Source: Megalonaias nervosa
Taxonomy: Eukaryota > Mollusca > Bivalvia > Unionida > Unionidae
Length of the DNA stretch: 64,000 bases
Assembly: GCA_016617855.1 (NCBI GenBank)
Contig: JAECUM010006832.1
Location: 1 to 64,000, forward strand
Reading direction: 5' to 3'
Both the position numbers and the translations under genes were made by a program. Each line of letters starts with the position of its first letter. The first letter of the stretch is position 1. Positions 46,601 to 59,819 of the stretch are shown one piece after another. The notes below the pieces were generated by a model. The model searched no databases and had not been told where the DNA came from. It worked only from the letters and a program-made list of their open reading frames with translations.

Positions 46601-46700
46601 GAGAATCCGAATGGTAGTCTGGTTTACTGAATTTAGGCCTAATTTATCGATCAATAATGAGTTTGCACATTATAAACCAATCGGCCTATCGCCCATCCGT
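46580..46700 (-). promoter_or_regulatory. VAMP7: candidate VAMP7 promoter with two CCAAT boxes
   Basis: AACCAATCGG in gene sense near 46588-46597 and ACCAATCGGCC on the plus strand near 46677 form a CCAAT pair about 90 bp apart in opposite orientation. No TATA box is evident. Confidence 0.4.
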
Positions 46701-47040
46701 GTTATCCGTAGTTAAATTCCGAAGTTTTCTTTCCGAATTTATTGCGCACATTGTTTAAAAATCAATAAGTAATCGTACTTAGATTTGTTTGACAATTGGT
46801 AAGTTTGCTAAATACAGGACCTTGGATGTTTGGTAAAGCATGCAGACATTGAAAAATATTTAAAAAATTCAAATCTCAGAAATGCACCAGGAGTTAGCGT
46901 AAAACATACAGCTTTTTATTTGAAATAATACTTTATAAACGAAGTGCAGAATATCATGGCAGGATTTGGAAACAAGCGTTTAGTGCACGCAGTAAATTCG
47001 TTCATTAAATAACAAGAATAAAACAAATTTTTTTTTTAAT

Positions 47041-47372
47041 CGCTCCGGTGGCCTAGTGGTTAGAACGTCTGCCTTGGATGCGGGCGGTCGTGAGTTCGAT
47101 CCCCGGCCGAGTCATACCAAAGACTTAATAAAAATGGTACTAACAGCTGCCTCGCTTGGCGCTCAGCTTAAGAGCTTGGTGTTAGGACTGGTCGGCCTGG
47201 TGTCAGGATAATGCGACTGGGTCGGACATCATGCTACATGTCTGCGGCATGATGCCTCAGTGCTAGACATCACTATAAAATGCCACACTGCAGACATCAT
47301 AGCGATATGACTGAAAAATTGTTAAGCTACGTTAAAAATCCAAATCACACACACTCTCTCTCACTATGTGCT
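47041..47372 (+). mobile_element. tRNA-derived SINE, family B, copy 2
   Basis: CGCTCCGGTGGCCTAGTGGT head, B box GAGTTCGATCC, body shared with 24896-25202, and a CACACACACTCTCTCTC tail. The A and B boxes are near canonical, so the head could still bind TFIIIC. It lies about 350 bp upstream of the VAMP7 promoter. Confidence 0.92.
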
Positions 47373-47458
47373 ATGATAATTGTATTTTGGATATGACTTT
47401 GTCCAAATCAAGTTCATGTTGTTCCTGACTAGAGACAATGATATTTTTATTAAGCAAT

Positions 47459-47460
47459 GT

Positions 47461-47494
<34 letters not shown>
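47459..47494. repeat. (GT)n microsatellite
   Basis: About 17 GT units. Confidence 0.95.
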
Positions 47495-47495
<1 letters not shown>

Positions 47496-47871
47496 AAACT
47501 GATAAATTGCGAACTAGGTTAAGTAAAGGGTTTTATAATCTTGTTTACTGGAGAAATTATTTATTCCTGTAATAATAACTTAAGCAGAAATCAGTCTTAT
47601 TGTTGTGTTCAGTATTTCATTAGGTTAGAATTTATTTATTAAAATTATTTATTCACTGGAATTACAAAGTGTTCATCAGTAATATTCTTGGACAGAGACA
47701 CCAACTTGGAATTACAGTGAATTAAGACAAGGACATCTAGGATTATATTATTGTTTTGTCAAAAGAATGTTGTCACATCACCATGTCACAGACCACTACA
47801 AGCACATTTACACACATTCAGCGCTGGATCTTAAAGCGAACGCCACTGGAGTTTAATTATAACTGCGGGAT

Positions 47872-49600
<1,729 letters not shown>

Positions 49601-49631
49601 GGTTTTGTTTGAAAAGAAAGCATAAAATTAT

Positions 49632-50090
49632 TTGTTACTTACTTGGAAAAAAGCATATGTAGTGGAATGGATTAAAAGAACCACCTCGACCAGAGCGTGG
49701 AAATATGTTGTACAAAATAACACCAGTAAATGCGTGAACGTTTTTAAAAAGATAATTGAAGAACACAATAAGATCAATCACAGATTAGTATACATTACTC
49801 CAATTGAAGCAAGCAAGGAAGAAAACATACAAATATTGATCAGTCTATTTGATTACAACTGATACAATGGGAATGCCCACAGTGAAGTGTAACAGCTATA
49901 ATTTAAAAAAAAACAAAATATTTGCAAAGGGCTACCTTCCTATCTTCACTGAAGAAATATTACAAATAGGGAAACTACTTTTATGTGATCTGGTACAAAC
50001 TGAAAGAGCTGAAAGAAAAGGATGGGGGCGGGGACAAATTTTATGAACAAGACTTGCCATTAAACTGGAAAGTATACGATATATGGTTTA
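49632..50090 (+). pseudogene. relic of a transposon integrase (Maverick/Polinton or Ginger type), C-terminal part
   Basis: Reading through shifts between frames gives, in order: RTTSTRAWKYVVQNNTSKCV, NKINHRLVYITPIEASK, IFAKGYLPIFTEEI (49915-49962) and YKLKELKEKDGGGDKFYEQD (about 49995-50055). This order matches the C-terminal part of retroviral-type integrases of Polintons and related transposon-derived proteins: the core end (..Y...HR.I...P.EA), then KYKxIFxKGYLPNxTEEIF, then TYKLKDLxGExIxGxFYEQEL. The catalytic D,D-35-E core upstream is not visible. At least two frameshifts make it non-functional. Confidence 0.65.
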
Positions 50091-51127
50091 ACAGCTGAGA
50101 CAAGGCAGCGTCCCTCCTGTAGTGACAATGTAACAAAATTACTCCGGTTCTCTCGAGTATAATACAGGGCACTAATAACAGCACAAATACTTAATAGCTT
50201 TTTAAAATAAATAAATGTATAATGAATTTCTGTAGTGTGACACATGTGGGAAAAAAAAAAACTGCATTAAAAAAAGAAAAGAGAAGTTAGAAATAAGCAT
50301 GACATGTGAATTTGCATTGATCATGATACCAGAGTGAAAAGAGAAAATAAATCATAAAAAATAATTACAGTTAACCAATAACATGGTACACGCGAAAAAT
50401 GTTATGAGGCAACTAAAATATGGGTAGTGTCCGAGCTGAGTAATAAATTACATCAAAGAATTAATTAAGGTGACAAGTTTGAACAATATGTAACCGATTT
50501 TGTATACATTAAAATAAAAGATGAGCAACAAATAAAACGTAAGAGAACACGAACTAGTTCATGAGGACATTTAAACATCTTTAAAATTTCATTAAAAAGA
50601 GATTTACAAGAGATTCATTCAAGTACTAGTATATATTTTTCCTGGACTTTTTCTTTTCACATACAAATTTTAACTCATCCATAAAATCTTTAATCACAAA
50701 GATGTACAACCATAAACAAAAATGAGTTGATATGGGAATCATGTTATCATCATGTTGATGAAGAGTGTGTGTTTATGTGTGTGTGTGTGTGTGTAATTTA
50801 GCAAGTCACCATAACAATAATTACATATCAAATACATTTAACGAGATAATATACTGACAAAAGATTTTTGTCATAAAACCCTCAAATATGTTTGATTACA
50901 ACAGTTTAAACTTTGTTGATGTCTCGTTTAAAATATACTGATCACAGTGTGAAACGATTTTCGGCAAAATTGTCAAAATTGGGCAATGTAGATGGCAGCA
51001 TTAAGTTGTCGGATTTTGTTAATGCATTGGAATTATATAAATGTATTGAAATTATCCAGATCAGGATATAATGCTCATGTTTGTTTCCCCCTGAGAAAAC
51101 TGCTGACGGAATGTAAAACAGCTTTAC
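50091..51127. other. AT-rich intergenic, nothing recognised
   Basis: Contains only a (GT)n run at 50766-50795. Confidence 0.4.
50766..50795. repeat. (GT)n microsatellite
   Basis: Interrupted GT tract of about 30 bp. Confidence 0.9.
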
Positions 51128-51258
51128 CTGATGGTTTAACAATAGCAGCGATATAATTAAAATTAACAAACTGTCGTGCTAGCTTCTGGCAAACATCATT
51201 ACAATTCTGTCGCAGGTACTGCTGAATACTGGAAGACATTGTCAGCTGATGAATTGAA
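51128..51258 (-). CDS. weak candidate exon of an unidentified minus-strand gene
   Basis: In minus sense an acceptor-like TACCATATAG is followed by 19 bases, an ATG at 51239, 37 open codons (MSSSIQQYLRQNCNDVCQKL-ARQFVNFNYIAAIVKPS) and a donor CATCAG|GTAAAG (GT at 51127). The composition looks protein-like and the boundaries fit. I cannot name a family or find a partner exon. It would be upstream of VAMP7 in the same direction. Confidence 0.25.
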
Positions 51259-53140
51259 CTATATGGTAAAGATACACATACCAGCTGCTCAAGATAAGCA
51301 ATCTTTGTTCATCTTCAGTTTTAGATTAGTCTTTATCAGACCTGTTTCATGCCCCTGCATACATTTCTCTCCTCGTGGCCTTGACTTCAGAAGTTCTGAT
51401 AGGTGTGCCGTGTAATTCTTCATTGAAAACCCTGTTTATTTTGTGTTTGATTTGCGATAGATCAAACACGTTCTCTTAGGATGGTCAGTAGTGTCATCAG
51501 ATTTGATGTTCTCTTTCGTGTTGCAATAAAATTCTCAGTTTCGACATGAATGTGTAAAGAATTATTAGTAGTTTTCTTCTATCACCTTGTTATTTTTAAG
51601 ATTGTTGTAAAATTCGCACATCAATTGATTACTCTAACACAATAAATCTACCACAGATCGGTATCTGGTTAATATTAGGGGGGGGGGGGGGTCCTGACTG
51701 ACTAGCACCAAATCTTATCTATCATTGTTCTTGTAGCAAATTACACATCATTTTGGCATTCGAAAATTGTATTTCATCTTAACACATATTTTGCTCCTGC
51801 ACTTTACTTGAAACTTTCCATATATTTGTGCAACACGGTTGTATTTTTTAATTTAAAAAACTAATTAAAAGTACTAATAAGTTAATGGCTAGTAAGCTTA
51901 AACCCAGTTAAAACAGAGGTCATATTTTTTGAGGGAAATAGTACCCACTTTTTCCGAAACAGTTCGAAAACTAATCGCATATTTCTTATCATATATTATG
52001 CCTGTGTTAGAATAGGCAGATGTCATATGGGATGGATGTTCAAATGCAGACTCATATGAATCAGATTCATTTCGACGCTTCTATGATAATTACAGGTCTA
52101 ATCAGAAATGCCACGCATGCGCTATTTATGAGGAATACGTCTGGCTCGATCTCTTTATTAGAAAGAATATATTTTCATTTGTACTGGATACGCAGTTCAA
52201 AGGCAAAATCTAAAACCTATTCTTAACGAAGTGTTCATTCACGTCTCTACAAACACGTTTCTAATCAGATCATCTGACGGAAGCAAATGTGAACATCTTT
52301 AATTTTCTTTAAAAAATACACAAAGGCGTTTTAACTAATGCGTCTTCATTAGATTCTAAACAAAATGGGAATACATTTTTTTTCAGACAGTACAACATAC
52401 AACTGATATTTGATGTTGGTGCATTAGATATTACGTAGTTTACTTGCCTTGGATATCGCCCCCACCACCCTTTTGAACCTTGTCTTTTTTCAGCTCCTCT
52501 TATTTGGCTTCTTGTTGCTTTTATCCTTTTCTGCCTCTTGTCATGTTTGATTAATTTGTATCTCTATAATATGTATGCTGCAGGGCTTATCTAATGTTGT
52601 GAGAAATTAGACCCCGATCCCTGTGGCATAATTTAGCAAATAACATGCTTAAACCAGAAAATGAATAATATTAAATAAAACTTTATCAAAATAATCTGTA
52701 ATGACAGTTTTTGTTGCCTCAAACTAGCATTGAGTCCTATGTATACCATCAATCAAGGCTGATGTTCAGACTAGACAACCCTGTATTTAATCAGCTATTT
52801 ACCCAACTGTATGTAAAGCTTTATGTATTACACACTTTTCCTTGTTTGGCAATATACACAGTAATTTTGGTTCCGTCGTTTTTCTGTTTTTTTTTTTTGT
52901 TTGTTTTTTTTTGTTGCCCTTATAATCATTTACCAATTTCTTGTATAAGGAAGACAACAAATTCATCTGGAATTAATCTCTATGGTGTCATTACTCCTTT
53001 AAAATAAGCACGGAATTGTAATGGAATCCACAAGTCTACCGGCATCATAGTCGTCAAACAGATTATCTTCTGTACATCTCAGTTGTTTATCATTTGCCCA
53101 TGAAATGTCATATACTGGCATGTATTGATTTGTGGTTGAT
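51259..53140. other. intergenic, nothing recognised
   Basis: A G12 run lies near 51678-51690 and long poly-T runs near 52890. No recognised gene. Confidence 0.4.
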
Positions 53141-53193
53141 TCATGTGTGTTATCCAGTTAAGTGATATATATACCTCTTTTGTATTATTTTCT

Positions 53194-53542
53194 CTACGTT
53201 ATAACACTAACTACGTATCAACTGATGTGATTTATTTGATAACCTGTAAAAAATGTAGCATTCAATATGTTGTACAAACACTTCAACAAGTTTCTAAGAG
53301 AATGAATAATCATCGCTTTCATATAAAAAATTAGAGATCCTAAGTTTTCCTCTAATATTTCAACACATTTTAATAACAATAATCACTCTCTACTCGATTT
53401 TTCTTTCATGCCAATAGATATTGTGCATGGTGACATGAATAGACTCATAAAAGAAACTTACTGGATTCATAAGTTAGATGCTTTGTATCCTAATGGCCTT
53501 AATACCAATGCACTATATAAAACTGTATTTATTTTTTTTTAA
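53194..53542 (+). pseudogene. Penelope-like retroelement relic: GIY-YIG endonuclease domain
   Basis: The frame from about 53194 reads VSTDVIYLITCKKCSIQYVV and QTLQQVSKRMNNHR, matching the GIY-YIG domain of Penelope-like elements (VIYLIxCxxCxxxYVGxT...R...HR). The usual glycine of YVG is valine here. A TAG at 53332 and a +1 shift follow. The next frame (53336-53542) reads NNNHSLLDFSFMPIDIV and KETYWIHKLDALYPNGLN, the usual end of these proteins, and stops at TAA. The RT domain is not recognisable upstream, so this is a 5'-truncated or eroded copy. Confidence 0.75.
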
Positions 53543-53599
53543 ATTGATAAATTGTATATTTTTTGTAACAATATATTATATGTATGACTGTTTGTCTCT

Positions 53600-53830
53600 A
53601 TTTTATTTTATTATTTTACTGATTCAGGTTTCATTAGAGACTCATGTATGTTTTAGATCCTGTCACAGATATATAAAATTGTTATGATGATGCATATCAT
53701 TTATGATGTTACATAATGATGTAATTGTTATTTTAAAATTAAAAGACATCATCCGTTTCTTTCAAAACGTTTTGTGCCTGAAGAAGCATACATTAAATGT
53801 GAAACTAGTTGCACAGAATTATCGGTGTTT
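53600..53830 (+). mobile_element. 3' flank of the Penelope relic
   Basis: TACTGATTCAGGTTTCATTA with following sequence also occurs inverted at 8.7 kb. The later GTGCCTGAAGAAGCATACAT and GTGAAACTAGTTGCAC phrase resembles the 3' region of Penelope-type elements. The element end is not defined. Confidence 0.45.
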
Positions 53831-54879
53831 GTGTTGGTTTTTATCCCAAATATGTGTAAATGGGAAATGTTCAATGACTTCATCTGTTACTCCTTTGTTC
53901 ATAGTTCTTGTTCTATAGTAAATATTTGTGTTCTAAAACTTTTCAACTTGTTTAGTAGGCCATTTCACAAGTCTGAGCCTCATGTCCAGCTGTACTTTTA
54001 CTGGACCAAATTGCAGAATTTTTCTAATTATGATCTTCTCAAAATAGGGTTCAGTGTCATCAAAAAATGTATAAAAATCCTTTAAATTCATACAAATCTT
54101 TCAGACTACACTTCAGAGATTCCATCCTTGGGAATTGAACATGCACTATTTGCCTTTCTCAATGCAAGGCCACAGTTTCTAAAGCTGATGTTTTTTTTAC
54201 ACTCCAGGATAGAACTTTGCTTTCCGTTTACTTTGTACAATTGAGACTGTCATGCTATCTGTATGTTAACCATACAAATTAAATTTGTCATTTTATTTTT
54301 ATTGCCTTGTTTTGTTTTAAACTCTAGCAGAACTTCATATTCTATCATGGAAGTATATAGTTGATCTGATTTTTAATGACCAGTCTATACATAATAATAT
54401 GGTTCTCAGTTTGTTTTAAAAAATGTTCTGGCTTTGAAATACAAAGTTTTTACCGAGCTTTCTTATGAACAGATGCCTACAAACTAACATACTAACAGTC
54501 AATATTCTGTTTTGCTTCTCTGTGCTCAAGCTAGATTGCTAGAATTTTCAATTATTTTTCTTTTTGCAGTATTTTCCCTGGACCTTACAATTCCATTTAT
54601 TGTAGTAGAATGATTTAAATATAATGATAGTAATGACTGTCCTGGAATTAATTTCTCATTTTCATTTATTGTACATGACTACCAGAGGAAATGCAAAATT
54701 AAGACAAAGTTTTATCACTGTTGGTCCTGACTCCAAACAGTTTTACACTAATATAATACTACATTTTGTACCAGACTCGGGGGAAATGTTGGATGCAATA
54801 CATGGCACATATGACCACTCACACAGTGATGCATCATTTATTTTTGTATTTGCTCTGCTAGCATTATATCTCTGTTTGC
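53831..54879. other. AT-rich intergenic, nothing recognised
   Basis: No motif-bearing frame; a frame of 86 codons near 54624-54884 ends inside the tandem array that follows. Confidence 0.4.
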
Positions 54880-55575
54880 ACTAGCAGTTGAGTAGATCCA
54901 GATCTCAGTTTGCTCTAGGAATACAGTAAATAGATATAATTTTCAGTTTGCACTACCAATAAAGTAGATAGATAGCAATGAGTAGATACATACAGATCTC
55001 AGTTTACACTAGCAATATTGTAGACAGATACAGATCTCTGTTTGCACTAGCAATAGAGTACAGAAATACAGATCTCAGTTTACACTAACAATAGAGAAGA
55101 TAAATACAGGTCTCATTTTACACTAGCAATAGAAACAGATCTCATTTTACACTAGCAATAGAGAGGATAGATACAGATCTCAGTTTGCACTAGCAATAGA
55201 GTACAAAGATACAGATCCCAGTTTGCACTAGCAATAGAGTAGATATATATACAGATCTCAGTTTACACTAGCAATAGAGTAGATACAGATATTTTACATT
55301 AGCAAAAGAGTGGATAGATACAGATCTCAGTTTGCATTAGCAATAGAGTACAAAGACAGAGATCTTGGTTTACATTAGCAATGGATTAGATACAGATCTC
55401 AGTTTAAACTAGCAATAGATAGATACAGATGTCATTTTACACTAGCAATAGATGGATACAGATCTCAGTTTGCACTAGCAATAGAGTACAAAGATACACA
55501 TCTCAGTTTGCACTAGCAATAAAGTAGATACAGATTTCACTTTGCACTAGCAATAAAGCTAGACACAGAAGCAAG
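54880..55575. repeat. degenerate tandem array, unit about 45-50 bp, about 15 copies
   Basis: CAGATCTCAGTTTGCACTAG followed by CAATAGAGTAGATAGATA repeats throughout, with units shortened or lengthened by GATA/GATAC steps. Confidence 0.92.
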
Positions 55576-56130
55576 ATTAGAATTTATCAGTGTGATTATT
55601 TTCATTTATTGTTAAAAAAAGATTGTACTAAATGAAGTTTCACAAGTGTGCCATGCTAGAGTAGCTTACATAAAAATTCGAAAATGAGAATGGAAGAGAG
55701 TTAGAAAGCTCAGTTTGCTACCTCTAACAGATGTTAGTACTGTTATGACACCATGCATATCAGCAATTGGAAAACAAGATAAAGTTTGTACCTCATGATT
55801 TCCTTGTTAAAAGAGCTCCTCATACTTATTTGCATAGCTATGGTAAAGTCAAATATTTGTCTAAATCTGCATACAACTTACTATTTTAAGCTTCTGGGTA
55901 AAAAGGCAAAACTACCACACAAAGTATTTTTTAAAAAGGCTAAAAGTGATCCACAGTACTGTATACTGATATTGTCTTTTACTTTTCTTCACGTATTTTA
56001 GTTTTCAGAGAATTCTGTGTGCTGGTTCTGCACTGTGTGTGGTTTGCTTTTCCAAGCTTTAGATGTCTAAAAATGCTGTCATCTTTCCATGAGAGACTTC
56101 TAAATGTATAAAACGTTTCAACTGCAACCA
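55576..56130. other. AT-rich intergenic, nothing recognised
   Basis: No recognisable gene or repeat. Confidence 0.4.
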
Positions 56131-56158
56131 ATATATATATATATATATATATATATAA
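56131..56158. repeat. (AT)n microsatellite
   Basis: About 14 AT units. Confidence 0.95.
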
Positions 56159-56160
56159 CT

Positions 56161-56410
56161 ACTTGTTTTAGCTAAAGCGCTCACCTTTACGGATCACTGC
56201 CGTCTCACCTCTGTCTGCGTGGGTTCGAGTCTCAGGCTCGGCTAACGTGGGTACGTGAGAAAGCCTGCCAGTAGCTTCTCGTGGGTCGGTGGTTCTTCCC
56301 TGGGTTTTCCAGGGTTCTTCCTCCACCATTAATACTGGCCGCCATGTGTAGCCTATCTTGTGCTGAAAAATGGCGTTAAACCCAACAACAACAACAACAA
56401 CTTGTTTTAG
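56161..56410 (+). mobile_element. SINE family A, copy 8 (first part of tRNA head missing)
   Basis: Begins inside the A box (CTAAAGCGCTCACC), with GGGTTCGAGTCTCAGGCTCG, body and (ACA)n tail. ACTTGTTTTAG flanks both ends exactly (56161-56171 and 56400-56410), an 11-bp target-site duplication. The copy was therefore already truncated when it inserted. Confidence 0.92.
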
Positions 56411-56619
56411 TCCCATCAGAGAACTCCGACAAACAAAGAGATGATTGTACAATAATTGATATGTGGTTATTTATATGATTATTCAGTGGCAAACTGGAAT
56501 TGCTGCAGAGTAAAAGTTAACTGAAAGTAGTTGATAGTTAAGTGAAATTACTGAATACAAATTAAATCAATTTGAAACAGGTTAACTTTGTATATGTGTG
56601 GTTTATTAAGTTTTTTACT

Positions 56620-56890
56620 AAATGTGTAAGGGGGCTCCAAGTGGCCAAGTGGTCTAAAGTGCTCGCTGATATGGATCACTGCCATCTCACCTCTCTCTGT
56701 GTGGGTTCAGGTCTCATGCTTGGTCAATGTAGGTATAGGAGAAAGCTAGCCAGTAGCTTCCCATGGGTCAGTGGTTCTCTCTGGGGTTTTGCTAAGTTCT
56801 TCCTCCATCAGTTATATTGGCCATCATGTATAGCCTATCTTGTGCTGAAAAATGGTGTTAAACCCCATTAAAAAACAACAAAATGTGTAA
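56620..56890 (+). mobile_element. SINE family A, copy 9 (full length)
   Basis: GGGGGCTCCAAGTGGCCAAG head, body and AACCCCATTAAAAAACAACA tail. AAATGTGTAA flanks both ends (56620-56629 and 56881-56890). The copy is more diverged than most. Confidence 0.9.
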
Positions 56891-56979
56891 ATTTATATAC
56901 AGATACATGTAGCACAGTGGTTCTGGATTTATGACCAGAAGGGTGCTGGTTTCCATGAATCCAGCCCTAACTAGAATGG

Positions 56980-57125
56980 GTCAGTGTGTTTGTGGGCAAA
57001 GAACTTAATTCCAATAGCCTTGGCTACCATAGTGTGTTTGTGGGCAAGGAACTTGATTTCAATTGCCTCAGCTACCATAATCTGTTTGTGGGCAAGGAAC
57101 TTCACTCCAATTGCCTCAATATGGT
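56980..57125. repeat. tandem repeat, about 54-bp unit, three copies
   Basis: TGTTTGTGGGCAAGGAACTT followed by .A.TCCAATTGCCT.GCTACCATA.. repeats three times. The unit length being a multiple of three makes a spurious MCLWAKNLIPIA-type frame. Confidence 0.85.
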
Positions 57126-57720
57126 ATAACCTTTCATTGTTCATGAGATGTGAAACTTCAAAGCAAATCAGCAGAATGTTGGCGATTTAAAGAGATCAGT
57201 TGAGAGGGTGGAATCACCAATTTTCTTTTCACAAGAAATGTTACTTTCTGGCAAATAGAGAACCATACTTGCTTAAAAGTCACTTTCTTCACAAATTACC
57301 AGTAAGTAATTTATTTTGTGTAGGTATATCACTATACCTATTCCTAAATTCTTTGTATTAAGTAAAAAATCAATGATCCCTCCTATTCTGGTCAAACATG
57401 TCAAAAACAATGTTTTTTATGGATAAACTTCTTCCTGAAGAGTGCTCTCTCTTTACCTTTTTCATGATAGTTGTTTCTTTTCTCATGAAGTTATTCCCAT
57501 TTGTTATGAAAAATGGTCTTTTTCTTGGTGAGGAAAGTATACCAATGTCCAAAACCTCATGCATCAACTAAATCAATCAGAAGAATCCATCTCGGCTGCT
57601 AGAAAGTGTTGACACTTTAAATCATCAAGTACATTCAATCCTACCTTGGCCGAAAAGTAGCACATGTTATGTGTAGACAAATGTTGGTACTTACCATGCT
57701 TCAAATGTACTATCCAATCA
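57126..57720. other. AT-rich intergenic, nothing recognised
   Basis: A minus-strand open stretch at 57450-57568 has donor-like and acceptor-like edges but no recognisable family. Confidence 0.35.
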
Positions 57721-57721
57721 T

Positions 57722-57995
57722 AACATAATACTTATGGTGGGGCCCTGAGTGGCTGTGTGCTCTAAAGTGCCCACCGTTATGGATCATTGCCATCTCACCT
57801 CTGTCTGCATGGGTTCGAGCCTCAGGTTCAGCCAATGTGGGTATGTGAGAAAGCTTGCCAGTAGCTTCTCCTGGGTCAGTGGTTCTTTCTGGGGTTTTCA
57901 CGGGTTCTCCCTCCACCATTTATACTGGATGCCATATATAGCCTACCTTTTGCTGAAAAATGGCATTAAAACCTAAAACAACAACATAATACTTA
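57722..57995 (+). mobile_element. SINE family A, copy 10 (full length)
   Basis: GGGGCCCTGAGTGGCTGTGT head, B box GGGTTCGAGCC, body and (AAC)n tail. AACATAATACTTA flanks it exactly on both sides (57722-57734 and 57983-57995), a 13-bp target-site duplication. Confidence 0.93.
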
Positions 57996-59815
57996 AGTAA
58001 TTGGTGACAGTTGATCGTATAATTTGTTACTATCAAGTCCCAAAATAATGGCAGTGGTTGAGTAAATGGGTCTGCTGGTACATTCAGCATGAAGAGATAT
58101 ATTTATCCTTGAGCCAAAATATGAAATGATATGATTGTCTTTGAGCTGATATATGAAATAATACGATCATACTTTTTAGCTCATGCATTTCCTCACTCAT
58201 ATGACTATTCTTGTTTATATTTTGCTCACCTCTGACCCAGATTACAGACACAGACAGTGATAATTCGCAGGTTACATAGTGATAATTCTCAGATATGCTG
58301 GAACTGATATCAATTAGTCCATTTCGAGTCATCATATTATATACCTGTAATAACCTTTACAGTATAGCTAAGTAAAATCTTTTGAAGGTAACTAATTGCA
58401 AGTGCTGGAAATTTCTTGTGGGAATTCATTGAACTTGACATGTTGAATATCTACTTTTTTAATGTCAACCAACTTGCATCACCTATCCTTGTTGACATAA
58501 ACTCCTTGGTGTTTGTGAATGTGAGCCATTATATCACTGTTGTTGTATACAGAATAGAAATCTTAATATGGTAATCTTTAAACTCCAGGAATACCTAAAT
58601 ATACACACAAAAAAACTAGAACCTTATTTATTTGAATCTCACACATCTACATAATCGTCTTATCTGAATCACATACATGTTCTCCAACATGCAGATGAAG
58701 TGTCTTCTTTCAATTTTTGTTGTTGAAAGTCCATATTCTTTCTGGTCATTTGATTTGGACTTTTATGATAATTCTGTGATTGTACCACAACAAGTTCATT
58801 GGCATATTAATATTCATTCCCTTGAAGTCCATAATTATTTCTAAAATATTTTTTGATTACAACATCTGATAATTTTAAGATGGGCTAAACTATAATCTAC
58901 ATATATAAAAGTCATGGACATTGTTTTTCAAATTCAAACAGCAAATATTTTATGGAACAAAAATACCCAGTCAATTTTTTTATTATTTTTATATCATTTA
59001 TTTTATACTTTGAAATACAGCATAAAAGAACATTCAAACTTTATTTTAGTAGTATTCATATAGTAAATAATGTAAAAAGTAAGAATCATCAATTCAGATC
59101 AATTAACCATTTCATCAAATTATGGAATGCAAATCAAAGTTTATGTAACATATATATTATTACTAATAATAAATTTTACCACAAAAATGTTTTGTTCACA
59201 TTTTAATGCCCAAGTAAAGTATAAAGAACCTGTCATTTATTTCAGCACTATTTCATACTAAAAATTTCATAAGCACTATGCATGCATAAGTCAAGAACAA
59301 CAATAATACATAAACAACATGCAACCAATGCAGACATCCTTAAAATAGTATTTAACTATATCATACTTGCATTTGGTAGTGGTGTTATTTTGAATAACGT
59401 GGTGGAAAAATCAGAGTTGACCAAAACTAAAATCACCCTAACGAAAATTACAAAAGAAACAATTTACCAAAAAGTATCTTAAAAAACTATCATGCACCAA
59501 ATTTAAAAAGCTCATTAACAAGAAATAATGTTTAGAAACTGGATTTCAAGTATGTGTCCAAATATAATTTCCATAACTAACTTGATCTTATACAACCATC
59601 CAGTGATATCACAGTAATTAACTCACCAGAGCTGAGATATCCATGCCTACACAATAGGATTTTCTTTAAAATGGAAAGTTTTCTTTTGAAAATGTTAGTG
59701 CTTAACTGAAGTATAAAAATGTCACACAATTTTGGTTGAAAATAAGGAAGTTACTTATATGCTGTATTTTTACATGCTACAGAGTGCAAACTACCCATTA
59801 AAACAGTAGAGTAAA
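57996..59815. other. AT-rich intergenic, no gene recognised
   Basis: A minus-strand open stretch near 58338-58226 is bounded by TTACAG and AGAG|GTGAGC but has no recognisable content. The remainder is very AT-rich. Confidence 0.35.
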
Positions 59816-59819
59816 GGAC

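Noticed and set aside
57450..57568. Minus-strand open stretch with DIGILSSPRKRPFFITNG and a GTAAAG donor.
   Set aside because: Thirty-odd open codons are not rare by chance, and no family or neighbouring exon is recognisable.
58226..58338. Minus-strand exon-like stretch between TTACAG and AGAG|GTGAGC.
   Set aside because: Joining it in phase to the 51128-51258 candidate hits a stop, and the encoded peptide is unfamiliar.
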